Shown one piece after another: positions 53,787-63,260 of a DNA stretch of 64,000 bases. Source of the DNA: Pantoea sp. IMH (GTDB taxonomy: Bacteria > Pseudomonadota > Gammaproteobacteria > Enterobacterales > Enterobacteriaceae); assembly GCF_000599885.1 (NCBI RefSeq), contig NZ_JFGT01000006.1:558001-622000 (forward strand), in the 5' to 3' direction. The position numbers and the translations under genes are program-made. Under the pieces are notes generated by a model that had not been told where the DNA came from, did not search any database, and saw nothing but the letters and a program-made list of their open reading frames with translations. How positions within the stretch are numbered: the stretch's first letter is position 1; every line of letters begins with the position of its first letter.

Positions 53787-54942
53787 AGGCGAGCGGGCCA
53801 CCCTGAATGGTGTCACACATGCCGCGAATAATACGTTCGCCGGTTTCGCTCTCCAGTTCCTGATACCACTGCCGGGTTATGGTCATCTCTTTGCCGTGCG
53901 TGACGTCGCAGCGTTTTCGCGCTTTAAGCACCAGATCCCTGACGCGGCCCGCACGTTTTTCCTGATAGCGAAGCAGCGCGTCCTCAATCCCTAACGAGTT
54001 GGTTTGCAGCACGTTGGCCAGCACCACGGCATCTTCCATAGCAGCACAGCCGCCCTGACCGATATCCGGCGTGGTGCTGTGCGCGGCATCCCCCAGCAGC
54101 GCCACGCGACCTTTTACCAGCTGGCTGAAAGGATCGATATCGTGAATTTCAATGCGGTTGGTGGTTTCCGGAGTAATCTGGTCAATCAGCCGCTGCACTG
54201 GTGCAGCCCAGCCGCTGAAATAGCGCTTCAGATCGGCGCGCAGCGTGGTGCGATCTTCCGCCAGGCCCGCCGGTAGCGGAACGTCGAAAAAGAAATAGAA
54301 GCGGTTACCTGCCACCGGCATCAGCGAAACGCGTTTGCCCTCGCCGACAAAGGTCGTCCACTGCGCGGGTGGCGCGATAGCGGTGTCCATCTCAACCAGG
54401 CCGTTCCAGTTAACGTAGCCAGCATAACGGCGCTCGCTCTTTTTTCCCAGCACATAGGGGCGCACGACCGAATGGGTGCCATCGCAGGCGACCAGAAGAT
54501 CGCCCCGGTCGCTGCTGCCGTCGTCAAACCAGGCGGTCACGCCGCTGTCATCCTGCTCAACCTGCACCACGCGCTTGCCGAAGCTGACCTGTTCACGACC
54601 GTAATGATCCAGCAGCATCGCCTGAAGTTCGGCACGTGCAACCGGGTAGGGCCGCTCACCGGTATTTGCCACCAGCGGATCGAGACTGAACTCGGTTAAG
54701 GTCGCGCCGGTCAGATGCGCTTTGTACGCCATCGTACGCATTGTGCCGCCCAGCGCGCGCAGCGGGGCTTTCAGTCCCAGAAAATTCAGGCACTTTACGC
54801 CGTTGGGCCAGACAGAGATCGCCGCGCCGGCAGGGCGGATCGTCCTCACCGCCTCGAAAACCGCCGTCTCAATTCCAAATCGCTTCAGGGCGATCGCCGT
54901 ACACATTCCGCCGATGCCGGCGCCAATCACAATTGCTTTCAT
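53785..54942 (-). CDS. hpxO: FAD-dependent urate hydroxylase HpxO
   Basis: This 385-residue flavin monooxygenase oxidises urate to 5-hydroxyisourate with NADH and O2. It aligns along its length with Klebsiella HpxO (384 aa). The FAD dinucleotide motif is MKAIVIGAGIGGMCTAIAL. AISVWPNGVKCLNFLGL, the DGTHSVVRPYVLG loop, RYAGYVNWNGLVEMDTA, RVSLMPVAGNRFYFFFDVPLPAGLAEDRTTLRADL and GDAAHSTTPDIGQGGCAAMEDAVVLA are present. With guaD and xdhABC it extends guanine breakdown one step. The next enzymes (hydroxyisourate hydrolase, OHCU decarboxylase) are not in the window. Confidence 0.93.
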   Translation of the reverse strand: MKAIVIGAGIGGMCTAIALKRFGIETAVFEAVRTIRPAGAAISVWPNGVKCLNFLGLKAPLRALGGTMRTMAYKAHLTGATLTEFSLDPLVANTGERPYPVARAELQAMLLDHYGREQVSFGKRVVQVEQDDSGVTAWFDDGSSDRGDLLVACDGTHSVVRPYVLGKKSERRYAGYVNWNGLVEMDTAIAPPAQWTTFVGEGKRVSLMPVAGNRFYFFFDVPLPAGLAEDRTTLRADLKRYFSGWAAPVQRLIDQITPETTNRIEIHDIDPFSQLVKGRVALLGDAAHSTTPDIGQGGCAAMEDAVVLANVLQTNSLGIEDALLRYQEKRAGRVRDLVLKARKRCDVTHGKEMTITRQWYQELESETGERIIRGMCDTIQGGPLA

Positions 54943-55200
54943 CCATTTCTCCTTTCAGGCCTGTCAGGAGTAAAGCAAGTTATGTACCAGGTCACGCGCC
55001 GGCCGCCTGGCGGGCAGTGAAGGGAAAAATAAGCAAAGACGGGGGGTACTGGAACAAAGGTTTCACCACGCTGAGGCATTCTTGCGGGGCACTGCACGAT
55101 AATAGTGACAAAGTCATGAAACTTTCAGGTTATACCTGCGAGCAGTTGGCAGCGACGAGGATATTTGTCACAGTGGAGAAAACCCACAAGGAGATATCCC

Positions 55201-55836
55201 ATGACCGTTATTGCCTGTCTGCATGCTGCGCGAAGTAATATCGCCGTGTTTGAAGCGGCGTTGCATGCGCTGGACTATGACGATATTGAACTTCTGCACC
55301 GTGTGGAAGAGGGACTGCTGACCAGCGCGATAGACGCTAACGAAGTTACGCCAGCCATTGCCGCCGCGACGCGCCAGGCGATAGACGAACTCTGCGAGTA
55401 TGCCGACGCGGTGATCGTCACCTGCACCACCTTAGGCGTGGTGGCCTGGGAAGCGGACAGCTTCAGCAGACCGGTTTACCGGGTGGACGCGATGCTGGCG
55501 AAAGCGGCCTCCCGCTATCACGGCTCTATCCTGGTTCTCTGCACTGCGCACGCCACGCTAGAAGCCACCACCCATCTCTTTAACGCCTTTATTCCCGGCG
55601 ACCGGCTGGCGGTTGAGCTTATTCCCCGCGCCTGGGCGTTGTTTAATGCTGGTGACCACGAGGGCTACCTGCGGGAAATCGCCCATTATCTTCAGCAGCG
55701 TCCTGAATGCGCGCTGGGCTGCATTGTGCTGGCCCAGGCCTCAATGTCCGGCGCTGAAAAATATATCAACACCACGCTGGCGGTACTCACCGCGCCAGGC
55801 GTTGCGCTGCAGGGCGCGATCGAAGCGCTGGCCTGA
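55201..55836 (+). CDS. Asp/Glu/hydantoin racemase-superfamily protein with one catalytic-type cysteine
   Basis: This 211-residue protein of the Asp/Glu racemase-like fold has the first-half motif ADAVIVTCTTLGVVAW, with Cys75 where the superfamily has its first catalytic cysteine. In the matching second-half position (LGCIVLAQASMSG) the usual cysteine is Gln179, so a two-base racemase mechanism is doubtful. AAGGAGAT precedes the ATG. It diverges from hpxO, which could mean a role with purine or hydantoin intermediates, but no substrate can be named. Confidence 0.75.
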   Translation: MTVIACLHAARSNIAVFEAALHALDYDDIELLHRVEEGLLTSAIDANEVTPAIAAATRQAIDELCEYADAVIVTCTTLGVVAWEADSFSRPVYRVDAMLAKAASRYHGSILVLCTAHATLEATTHLFNAFIPGDRLAVELIPRAWALFNAGDHEGYLREIAHYLQQRPECALGCIVLAQASMSGAEKYINTTLAVLTAPGVALQGAIEALA

Positions 55837-55925
55837 CGGAAAGAGTTAAAAAGGTGGAGCGAAGGTGGAAAGCGTTTTATGCTGTAACGACAGTCACTTA
55901 GCTCTTATCTCCTTCAGGACACTCT

Positions 55926-56372
55926 ATGTTTGATCTCACGCTGTTTATCTTAATCGTGCTGGCGGGGCTGAGCTGGTTCAGCCATAACATCACCGTTGCG
56001 CTGGCGCTGCTGGTGTTAATTGTGGTGAAAGTGACGCCGCTGAACGCCTTCTTCCCCTGGATTGAAAGACAGGGCGTGACGGTCGGCATCATTATTCTTA
56101 CCATCGGCGTGATGGCACCCATTGCCAGCGGCGCGATCCCCACCAGCACGCTGATGCATACGTTTATGAGCTGGAAATCGCTGCTGGCGATTGCCGTGGG
56201 CGTTTTCGTCTCCTGGGTCGGAGGCCGTGGCGTGACCCTGATGAGTGGGCAGCCAACCATTGTAGCCGGCTTGCTGATTGGGACGCTGGTGGGCGTTTCC
56301 TTATTTCGCGGCGTGCCGGTCGGGCCGCTGATCGCCGCAGGCCTGGTCTCGCTGTTGATCGGTAAAACCTGA
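55926..56372 (+). CDS. yeaL: UPF0756 membrane protein YeaL
   Basis: This 148-residue inner membrane protein has about four hydrophobic segments. The text [69 protein letters not shown] matches the UPF0756/DUF441 family, same length as E. coli YeaL. The function is unknown. The start has AGGACACTCT before the ATG. In E. coli yeaL lies elsewhere, so the position is specific to this lineage. Confidence 0.93.
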   Translation: MFDLTLFILIVLAGLSWFSHNITVALALLVLIVVKVTPLNAFFPWIERQGVTVGIIILTIGVMAPIASGAIPTSTLMHTFMSWKSLLAIAVGVFVSWVGGRGVTLMSGQPTIVAGLLIGTLVGVSLFRGVPVGPLIAAGLVSLLIGKT

Positions 56373-56449
56373 GTGCCGGCTCGTTCTGAGTCTGTTTTTC
56401 ACCATCCGCTCTGCTATCATGGCGCTCTTTTTCAGAGGGGAGCGAGACG

Positions 56450-56872
56450 GTGAGTGGTAAACAGGATAAACGCAGCAAACGGGCAAAAATGAAAGCCAGA
56501 CAGGCGAATAACGCCCGCGCCCGTGGACGCCAGCTGGATGCCGTCGGGCGTCAGCACTACGTGGCCACGCCGGAAATGGCGGCGCTTTTTGCCACGCTGC
56601 CCGCGCTGGATGACGAGGGGGCGATGCCTTTTGTCGCGGATATCTACCGCTGGGCGGCGGCAGAATATGGCTTCGAAGAAAGCAGCCGTGAAAACGATCG
56701 GCTCCAGGTGGCGGCACTCTGCGTGCTCTATATCCACTGGTGCACCAGCGATGGCGGTCTTTCCCTGATGCAGAATGAGATGATCGAAGCCGCCATCCGC
56801 TTAACGGATGAAAACGAAATCTTTAAAGCGGCGTTGCAGCAGGCCGAAGCCGGCGAGATCAAACCGGTATAA
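56450..56872 (+). CDS. Unrecognised 140-residue cytoplasmic protein
   Basis: The gene starts with GTG at 56450 behind GGGGAG and encodes 140 residues. The N-terminal 30 residues are strongly basic (SGKQDKRSKRAKMKARQANNARARGRQLDAVG) and may bind nucleic acid or ribosomes. The rest is acidic and helical with TPEMAALFATLPALDDEGAMPFVADIYRWAAAEYGFEESSRENDRLQVAALCVLYIHWCTSDGG. There is no signal peptide or membrane segment. I do not recognise a family. Codon use looks like that of its neighbours, and the frame with its ribosome site makes a real gene likely. Confidence 0.72.
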   Translation: MSGKQDKRSKRAKMKARQANNARARGRQLDAVGRQHYVATPEMAALFATLPALDDEGAMPFVADIYRWAAAEYGFEESSRENDRLQVAALCVLYIHWCTSDGGLSLMQNEMIEAAIRLTDENEIFKAALQQAEAGEIKPV

Positions 56873-56891
56873 CTCAGGATCGGAAAGAAAA

Positions 56892-56930
56892 AGGGCGGGT
56901 CGGTAATCGGGCCGCCCGTTGCGGGCGGCC
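56892..56930 (-). terminator. Terminator of gdhA (minus strand)
   Basis: GGGCGG (56893-56898) can pair with CCGCCC (56912-56917), giving on the minus strand a stem followed by five T residues. A competing perfect 9-bp stem (GGCCGCCCG, 56910-56918, with CGGGCGGCC, 56922-56930) overlaps it. Either fold ends the gdhA message. Confidence 0.65.
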
Positions 56931-56938
56931 ATCCGGCA

Positions 56939-58213
56939 TCAGCCAGGATAAATACCGCGATCCTTACGGGCCATCAAAATGCGTTCGCAGGCCACAATAT
57001 AGGCCGCAGTGCGCAGGCTGCACGATTTTTCCTTCGCCTTCTCCCAGACGTGGACCATCGCTTCGGTCATCAGCTTATCCATGCGATCGTTGATTTCACT
57101 CTCGCTCCAGAAGAAGCTGGCCATATCCTGTACCCATTCGAAATAGCTGACCGTCACGCCGCCGGCGTTGCAGACGACGTCCGGCACCACGGTCACGCCG
57201 CGTGAGGTAAGCACATCATCTGCATCGGGATAGGTTGGACCGTTCGCGCCTTCCAGCACCAGCTTGCAGCTGAGTTTTTCGGCACGTTCACGGGTGATCT
57301 GGCCTTCCAGCGCCGCCGGAATCAGAATATCCATCTCCACCGTCCAGAAGGCTTCACTCTCAACCTCTTCTGCGCCAGGGAAGCCCGCGATATTTTTATG
57401 GCTGGTCTGCCACTCAGAGAGCGCGCTCAGATCGATACCTTGCGGATTGAACAGGGTGGCGGAGTGGTCCTGGATCACCACGACACGCGCGCCAGCGGCG
57501 ACAAAGAGGCGCGCGGCTTCGCTGCCAACGTTACCGTAACCCTGCACGGCAATTTTCGCGCCTTCGATTTCTATGCCGGAACGACGGGCTACTTCACGGC
57601 CAGTAATAAAGACGCCGCGCCCGGTCGCTTTTTCGCGTCCCAGCGAACCGCCAAGATGAATCGGTTTGCCGGTGACCACGCCGGTCACGGTTGTGCCGTG
57701 ATTCATCGAATAGGTATCCATCATCCAGGCCATCACGCGGGCGTTGGTGCCGACGTCCGGCGCTGGGATATCTTTCTGTGGGCCGATGATCAGTCCAATC
57801 TCGCTGGTATAGCGACGCGTCAGCCGCTCAAGCTCGCCTTCGGAGAGCTTAAAGGGGTCGACGCGAATGCCGCCTTTGGCACCGCCGTAGGGCAGGTTTA
57901 CCGCCGCACATTTGATGGTCATCCATGCCGAAAGCGCCATCACTTCGTTAAGGTCAACGTCAGGGTGATAACGGACACCGCCTTTCCCCGGACCACGCGA
58001 CAGATTGTGCTGTACGCGGAAGCCTTCGAAATGGCGAATGGAGCCGTCATCCATCTGCAACGGAATATCAACAATCAGCGCGCGCTTGGGATGGCGAAGC
58101 GTGTCGATCCAGCGCGTCAAATCACCCAGGTAAGGGGCCACGCGGTCGATCTGCTGCAGATAGGTTGACCAGGCCGTTGTGCTGCCTTCAGATACGTAAG
58201 AGAGCTTGTCCAT
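56939..58213 (-). CDS. gdhA: Glutamate dehydrogenase
   Basis: This 424-residue Glu/Leu/Phe/Val-type dehydrogenase interconverts glutamate and 2-oxoglutarate with ammonia. It has [47 protein letters not shown] with the catalytic lysine (Lys113), [22 protein letters not shown], the cofactor fold [25 protein letters not shown] and [34 protein letters not shown]. It is shorter than, and of a different subgroup from, the NADP enzyme of E. coli (447 aa); it looks like the NAD-linked or dual type, which is more often catabolic. Coenzyme use is inferred. Confidence 0.9.
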   Translation of the reverse strand: MDKLSYVSEGSTTAWSTYLQQIDRVAPYLGDLTRWIDTLRHPKRALIVDIPLQMDDGSIRHFEGFRVQHNLSRGPGKGGVRYHPDVDLNEVMALSAWMTIKCAAVNLPYGGAKGGIRVDPFKLSEGELERLTRRYTSEIGLIIGPQKDIPAPDVGTNARVMAWMMDTYSMNHGTTVTGVVTGKPIHLGGSLGREKATGRGVFITGREVARRSGIEIEGAKIAVQGYGNVGSEAARLFVAAGARVVVIQDHSATLFNPQGIDLSALSEWQTSHKNIAGFPGAEEVESEAFWTVEMDILIPAALEGQITRERAEKLSCKLVLEGANGPTYPDADDVLTSRGVTVVPDVVCNAGGVTVSYFEWVQDMASFFWSESEINDRMDKLMTEAMVHVWEKAKEKSCSLRTAAYIVACERILMARKDRGIYPG

Positions 58214-58424
58214 AACAAACCTTTAAATTAGTTATATGTGCTGCGAAACCGGGGAAGTGTTAGTGCATATCACTTATGCGCGGCTAAATTTATCACTAAT
58301 TCCTCTCGCTGAACTTTTTAAATTTATGTGAAAAATGTTGCGGGTGTGTTTTTATTAAGGGGTTAACGAATAATTAATTACTTCCCGGTCTGCGTTCATC
58401 ACCAGAAGCGATTAATGGGTCATA

Positions 58425-58447
58425 ATTATGCATAAAAAGTGCATAAT
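58425..58447. promoter_or_regulatory. Inverted repeat between gdhA and dsdA
   Basis: ATTATGCA (58425-58432) and TGCATAAT (58440-58447) form a perfect inverted repeat with a TAAAAAG spacer. It lies 81-103 bp before dsdA and over 200 bp before gdhA, in an AT-rich gap of 314 bp. It is a plausible operator; the binding protein is unknown. Nothing else is recognised in the gap 58214-58527. Confidence 0.45.
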
Positions 58448-58527
58448 GGCGTTTTTGGCGTTATTTTTCAGAACTTTGAATGCGATCAAATTTTGCCAGC
58501 AACGGCGGACCGTTATGGAGGCGATGG

Positions 58528-59859
58528 ATGGATGAGGCAGCACGGCAACGTTTAAAAACGCAATTCCCGCTGGTCAACACGCTCTGTGACCTGGAGCCGG
58601 TCACCTGGATTAATACTAGTGCGACCTCTGCTGAAGAAGGGCTGAAGCATGTAGGTCTGTCAGCGGCCCAGGTAGAAGATGCCGCCAGGCGGCTGCAGCG
58701 CTTCGCGCCCTGGCTGATGAAAGCCTTCCCCGAGACTGCGCCGGCGAACGGCATCATTGAGTCGGCGCTGGTGGCACTGGCGCAGGCAGGCGCGGCGCTG
58801 GATGCCCGCTATGGCGCTGCGGCGGGAGGGCGGTTGCTGTTGAAAAAAGACAGTCACCTTCCGATTTCCGGCTCCATCAAGGCGCGGGGCGGAATTTATG
58901 AAGTGCTGACCCACGCAGAAAAGCTGGCGGTAGACGCTGGGCTGCTGAAAGAGAGCGATGATTACAGCCAACTTATTTCCGAAAGGTTCCGGACCTTTTT
59001 CTCGGGTTACCGCATCGCTGTTGGCTCTACCGGCAATCTGGGGCTGTCCATTGGCATCGTCAGCGCCAGGCTGGGCTTTTCGGTCAGCGTCCATATGTCG
59101 GCAGATGCCCGCAGTTGGAAGAAGCAGAAACTGCGCGAGCATGGCGTAAAGGTGATTGAATATGCGCAGGATTACGGTGTGGCGGTGGAGCAGGGCCGCC
59201 GTGAAGCGGCCAGCGATCCCCGCTGCTTTTTTATCGATGATGAAAATTCCCGTACACTTTTCCTGGGTTATGCGGTGGCGGGCGAACGCCTGAGGCAGCA
59301 GCTGATCCAGCAGCAGATCCGCGTTGACAGGACGCATCCGCTTTTTGTCTATCTGCCCTGTGGTGTGGGTGGTGGCCCTGGGGGAGTGGGCTTTGGCCTG
59401 AAACTGGCATTCGGTGACAGCGTGCATCTTTTTTTTGCTGAACCCACGCATTCGCCTTCAATGCTGCTTGGCGTGCATACGGGCCTGCACGAGGCTATTG
59501 CCGTGCAGGATCTGGGGATCGATAACCAGACTGCGGCGGATGGCCTGGCTGTTGGCCGCCCGTCGGGCTTCGTCGGCAGGGCAATGATGCGGCTGTTGTG
59601 CGGCTTCTTTACTGTGAGCGATCGGGAGATGTATGCGCTACTGGGAATAATGGCGCAGCAAGAGGGGCTGCTGCTTGAACCCTCCGCACTGGCAGGTCTG
59701 CCTGGTCCGTGGCGTTTGCGTCAGCAGACAGCAGCGCTCGCGGCCCAGGGGATCAGCGAAGAGATGCTCAGCAACGGCACGCATCTCATATGGGCCACCG
59801 GTGGCGGTATGGTACCGCCAGAAGAGTGGCAGAAATATCTTTTGCTGTCTGAAACATAA
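58528..59859 (+). CDS. dsdA: D-serine ammonia-lyase DsdA
   Basis: This 443-residue PLP enzyme deaminates D-serine to pyruvate, detoxifying it and using it as a nutrient. The PLP lysine is Lys118 in [16 protein letters not shown], the same number as in E. coli. [47 protein letters not shown] and the C-terminal [13 protein letters not shown] are typical. The ATG at 58528 has GGAGGCGATGG upstream. The usual partners dsdC (regulator) and dsdX (permease) are not beside it, so it stands alone. Confidence 0.95.
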   Translation: MDEAARQRLKTQFPLVNTLCDLEPVTWINTSATSAEEGLKHVGLSAAQVEDAARRLQRFAPWLMKAFPETAPANGIIESALVALAQAGAALDARYGAAAGGRLLLKKDSHLPISGSIKARGGIYEVLTHAEKLAVDAGLLKESDDYSQLISERFRTFFSGYRIAVGSTGNLGLSIGIVSARLGFSVSVHMSADARSWKKQKLREHGVKVIEYAQDYGVAVEQGRREAASDPRCFFIDDENSRTLFLGYAVAGERLRQQLIQQQIRVDRTHPLFVYLPCGVGGGPGGVGFGLKLAFGDSVHLFFAEPTHSPSMLLGVHTGLHEAIAVQDLGIDNQTAADGLAVGRPSGFVGRAMMRLLCGFFTVSDREMYALLGIMAQQEGLLLEPSALAGLPGPWRLRQQTAALAAQGISEEMLSNGTHLIWATGGGMVPPEEWQKYLLLSET

Positions 59860-60065
59860 CCCTCTGAAAGTGCCGGGAAATCCGTTTTACCCAGGCGCTG
59901 CCTGACTTCACATTTTTTGTTACAGTCTAACGTCATCTTTTCTGTTACAGGTGTAAACTCCTGCGGCTTTAGCCTGTCAGAGCATCTGCATCTTTACCAG
60001 AGGGCCTGACGCAGAAAGAAAAGCTGTTTCCAGCCCGCCATCCATTCGCGATAACGAAAATTTAA

Positions 60066-61724
60066 ATGAAAAAACTGCACTTTCTGACCCAGAGCCGGGT
60101 CTGCTGCTTTATTGCCTTTTACATCGGTGTTCTGCTTAACCTGCCAATATTTCTTCGCCGCTTTCATCAGCTTCACGCTGACGCCGCGCTTTCTACCGGC
60201 ATTGAAGTGCTTGCCGCCTTCGCGCTGGTGCTGTTTACCACGCTGCTCGCCTCACTGGCGGGGCGCCTGCTGTTTCGCATACTGACCACGCTGCTGGTGG
60301 TGTTTTCTGTCGCCGCCAGCTATTACATGATTTTCTTCAACATCACCATCGGCTACGGCATCGTGGCGGCGGCGATGGCGACGGACAGTCTGGATCTCTC
60401 CCGTGAATCCGTTGGCTGGCACTTTTCCTCCTGGCTGGTATTAGTGAGCCTGCTGCCGGTGCTGCTGATCTGGCTTGCGCCGATGCCGGAAGCCGCGCTG
60501 CGTCGCCGTAACGGCGGGGCCTTTTTACGCCGTAGCGGCGTGATGCTGGCGGCGGGCCTCTGCTGCTGGGTTCCCCTGAAAGTGATGGGCGATCATCAGG
60601 ATGAGCAGGATCGCGTCAATAACCGCATGATGGCAAGCTATGGCGGCGTGGTGGCGGGAAGCTATTCGCCCTCTAACTGGCTGTCGGGCATGGGGCTGCT
60701 GGCCTACAGCAGCTGGAGCAAAGCCGAGGACAATCGCAATCTGTTCGATCCTGCGGCGCACTTCACCTATACGCCGCCGAAAGACGTTAACGATCTTTAT
60801 ATCGTGTTTGTCATTGGCGAGAGTGCCCGCCGCGACCATATGGGGATCTACGGCTACGATCGCGACAATACGCCGAATCTGGATAAAGAGAAAAACCTTG
60901 CCGCATTGCAGGGCTACTCGTGCGATACCTCCACCAAACTCTCGCTGCGCTGTATGTTCGTACGGGAAGGCGGCGCGTCGGAAGCACCGGAACGTACGCT
61001 GAAAGAGATGAATGTTTTTTCCGTGCTGAAAAAGCAGGGCTTCTCTTCAGCGCTTTTCTCCATGCAGAGCGAAGCGTGGTTCTATAATAAAACCCAGGCG
61101 GATTATTACGCCCTGCGTGAAACCATTCAGTCAGAGAAGCGCAATGTGGGCAAGCCTATCGACGATATGGCGCTGGTCAGTGAGCTTAAGGATTCCGTAG
61201 AGCGTCATCCTGAGGGCAAGCATCTGGTGATCCTGCACACTAAAGGGTCGCACTATCTTTATACAGAACGTTATCCGCGTGAATGGGCTCGCTATAAGCC
61301 GGAATGTCAGGGGATTGACGACAAGTGTTCGACGCAGGAGATGGTCAACTCTTATGACAACAGCCTGCTTTATACCGACCATGTGCTGAAGTCGGTCTTT
61401 GATCAGCTCAGAAACCGTAACGCTATCGTTTTTTATGCCTCCGATCACGGTGAATCCATCTCCGAAAATATGCATTTTCACGGCACGCCGCGCAACATTG
61501 CCCCAATGGCCCAGCGCACCATTCCGCTCATGGTATGGGCCTCGGATAAGTTTCTGCAAAAGCCGGATCACGCGGCCGCCTTTGCCGAACTGAAGCAGCT
61601 TCAGAAAGCGAAAACGCCGGTCTTTCATGAGAAGCTGTTTGACAGCATTCTGGGTTGTGCAGGCTTTACCTCACCGGATGGCGGTATCAATGAACTGCGC
61701 AACTGGTGTCATGCAAGTTCCTGA
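60066..61724 (+). CDS. eptB: Lipopolysaccharide Kdo phosphoethanolamine transferase EptB
   Basis: This 552-residue inner membrane enzyme adds phosphoethanolamine to the outer Kdo of lipopolysaccharide in the periplasm. Five N-terminal helices are followed by an alkaline-phosphatase-fold domain: the metal site VFVIGESARRDHMGIYGYDRDNTPNL, the presumed nucleophilic threonine in SCDTSTKLSLRCMFVREGG, LVILHTKGSHYLYTERYPREW and YASDHGESISENMHFHGTP. It matches E. coli EptB (563 aa) rather than EptA/MCR. E. coli eptB is silenced by the sRNA MgrR; nothing here shows that. No strong ribosome site precedes the ATG. Confidence 0.93.
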   Translation: MKKLHFLTQSRVCCFIAFYIGVLLNLPIFLRRFHQLHADAALSTGIEVLAAFALVLFTTLLASLAGRLLFRILTTLLVVFSVAASYYMIFFNITIGYGIVAAAMATDSLDLSRESVGWHFSSWLVLVSLLPVLLIWLAPMPEAALRRRNGGAFLRRSGVMLAAGLCCWVPLKVMGDHQDEQDRVNNRMMASYGGVVAGSYSPSNWLSGMGLLAYSSWSKAEDNRNLFDPAAHFTYTPPKDVNDLYIVFVIGESARRDHMGIYGYDRDNTPNLDKEKNLAALQGYSCDTSTKLSLRCMFVREGGASEAPERTLKEMNVFSVLKKQGFSSALFSMQSEAWFYNKTQADYYALRETIQSEKRNVGKPIDDMALVSELKDSVERHPEGKHLVILHTKGSHYLYTERYPREWARYKPECQGIDDKCSTQEMVNSYDNSLLYTDHVLKSVFDQLRNRNAIVFYASDHGESISENMHFHGTPRNIAPMAQRTIPLMVWASDKFLQKPDHAAAFAELKQLQKAKTPVFHEKLFDSILGCAGFTSPDGGINELRNWCHASS

Positions 61725-61890
61725 TAACCTGAACAGCGCCGCCCGGGACGCTGTTTCGGGCGAAGAATAAGCAAACAAGGGCGGCAGATGCGTCGCCAGC
61801 AGTGATAAGCGGCTGTCGGCTTTGCCTGAATCGTCACAAGCAGGTATCCTACTGCCCGTATTTACTCAGACAGTTTCTATTGAGGTCAAC

Positions 61891-63087
61891 ATGATTATTA
61901 AACCACGCATTCGTGGCTTTATCTGTGTTACTGCCCATCCGGCGGGTTGCAAAGCTAACGTTGAAAAACAGATTGAGTTTGTTACCAGCCACGGCAAAAT
62001 TGCCAATGGCCCGAAAAAAGTGCTGGTGATCGGCGCGTCTACCGGTTACGGACTGGCGGCCCGCATCTCTGCCGCTTTTGGCTGTGATGCCGCTACGCTG
62101 GGCGTCTTTTTCGAACGTCCGGGTGAAGAAACCAAACCTGCCACCGCAGGCTGGTATAACTCAGCGGCCTTTGAAGAGCTGGCGGAAGCGAAAGGCCTCT
62201 ATGCGAAAAGCATCAACGGCGATGCTTACTCAGATGAAGTGAAACAGAAAACCATCGAGCTGATCAAAGAAGACCTGGGTCAGGTCGACCTGGTTGTTTA
62301 CAGCCTGGCGGCACCGCGCCGTACCCATCCGAAAACAGGTGAAGTGTTCAACTCCACGCTGAAGCCGGTTGGCAAGTCCCTGACCACCCGTGGTCTGAAC
62401 ACCGATAAAGAAACCATCACCGACATCACGCTTGAGCCTGCTTCTCAGGAAGAGATTGACGGTACTGTGGCGGTCATGGGTGGTGAAGACTGGCAGATGT
62501 GGATTGACGATCTGAAAGCGGCCGGCGTGCTGGCAGACGGCGCAAAAACCACCGCCTTCACCTATCTTGGTGAGCAGATCACGCACGATATCTACTGGAA
62601 CGGCTCCATCGGCGAAGCGAAAAAGGATCTGGACAAGCGCGTGCTGACCATCCGCGATACGCTGGCTGAGCAGGGCGGCGATGCGCGTGTTTCCGTGCTG
62701 AAAGCGGTGGTGACTCAGGCGAGCTCCGCGATCCCGGTAATGCCGCTTTACCTGTCGCTGCTGTTTAAAGTGATGAAGGAAAAAGGCACGCATGAAGGCT
62801 GCATCGAGCAGGTCTACGGCCTGTTTAAAGATAGCCTCTACGGCGCGTCACCGGTGATGGATGAGACGGGCCGCCTGCGTGCAGATTATAAAGAACTGGC
62901 GCCGGAAGTTCAGGATGAAGTGGTTAAGCTGTGGCCAATGGTTACAAATGAAAACCTCAATGAAATCAGCGATTTTGCTGGTTACAAGCGTGAGTTTATG
63001 CACCTGTTCGGTTTCGGTCTGGACGGCGTGGATTACGATGCTGACGTCAACCCGGATGTGAAAATCAAAAATCTGGTTCAGATGTAA
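61891..63087 (+). CDS. fabV: Trans-2-enoyl-ACP/CoA reductase FabV
   Basis: This 398-residue NADH-dependent enoyl reductase of fatty acid synthesis belongs to the triclosan-tolerant FabV class. It starts [31 protein letters not shown] and has the nucleotide-binding stretch [26 protein letters not shown]. The family's Y-x8-K catalytic pattern is in [43 protein letters not shown] and the C-terminal [17 protein letters not shown] segment are typical. GAGGT precedes the ATG at 61891; the frame is open farther upstream. Whether FabI is also encoded cannot be seen. Confidence 0.96.
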   Translation: MIIKPRIRGFICVTAHPAGCKANVEKQIEFVTSHGKIANGPKKVLVIGASTGYGLAARISAAFGCDAATLGVFFERPGEETKPATAGWYNSAAFEELAEAKGLYAKSINGDAYSDEVKQKTIELIKEDLGQVDLVVYSLAAPRRTHPKTGEVFNSTLKPVGKSLTTRGLNTDKETITDITLEPASQEEIDGTVAVMGGEDWQMWIDDLKAAGVLADGAKTTAFTYLGEQITHDIYWNGSIGEAKKDLDKRVLTIRDTLAEQGGDARVSVLKAVVTQASSAIPVMPLYLSLLFKVMKEKGTHEGCIEQVYGLFKDSLYGASPVMDETGRLRADYKELAPEVQDEVVKLWPMVTNENLNEISDFAGYKREFMHLFGFGLDGVDYDADVNPDVKIKNLVQM

Positions 63088-63121
63088 TTGTCTGCCGCCA
63101 GCCTGACGCTCGTCAGGCGGT

Positions 63122-63171
63122 AAACTGCACCCCAAAGGCGTTAATCCCGCTGAGTAAGGTGCAGTTTTTTT
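63122..63171 (+). terminator. Terminator of fabV
   Basis: AAACTGCACC (63122-63131) pairs with GGTGCAGTTT (63158-63167), followed by more T residues. The loop is long (26 bases). A smaller hairpin (CTGACG/CGTCAG) lies just before it at about 63102-63115. Confidence 0.75.
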
Positions 63172-63260
63172 ATGCACGCTGCACAGCCTCTGTGCGGTTA
63201 GCCGTTCGTGGCTTGCGATATTTTCCGTTACAGGAAACAGGGCGTACTCACTTTCTGCAT

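Noticed and set aside
55093-55110. NtrC-like site (TGCAC-N7-GTGACA) between hpxO and the racemase-like gene
   Set aside because: The right half matches only GTG and no sigma-54 promoter with correct GG/GC spacing was found beside it. Worth a weight-matrix scan but not enough to call.
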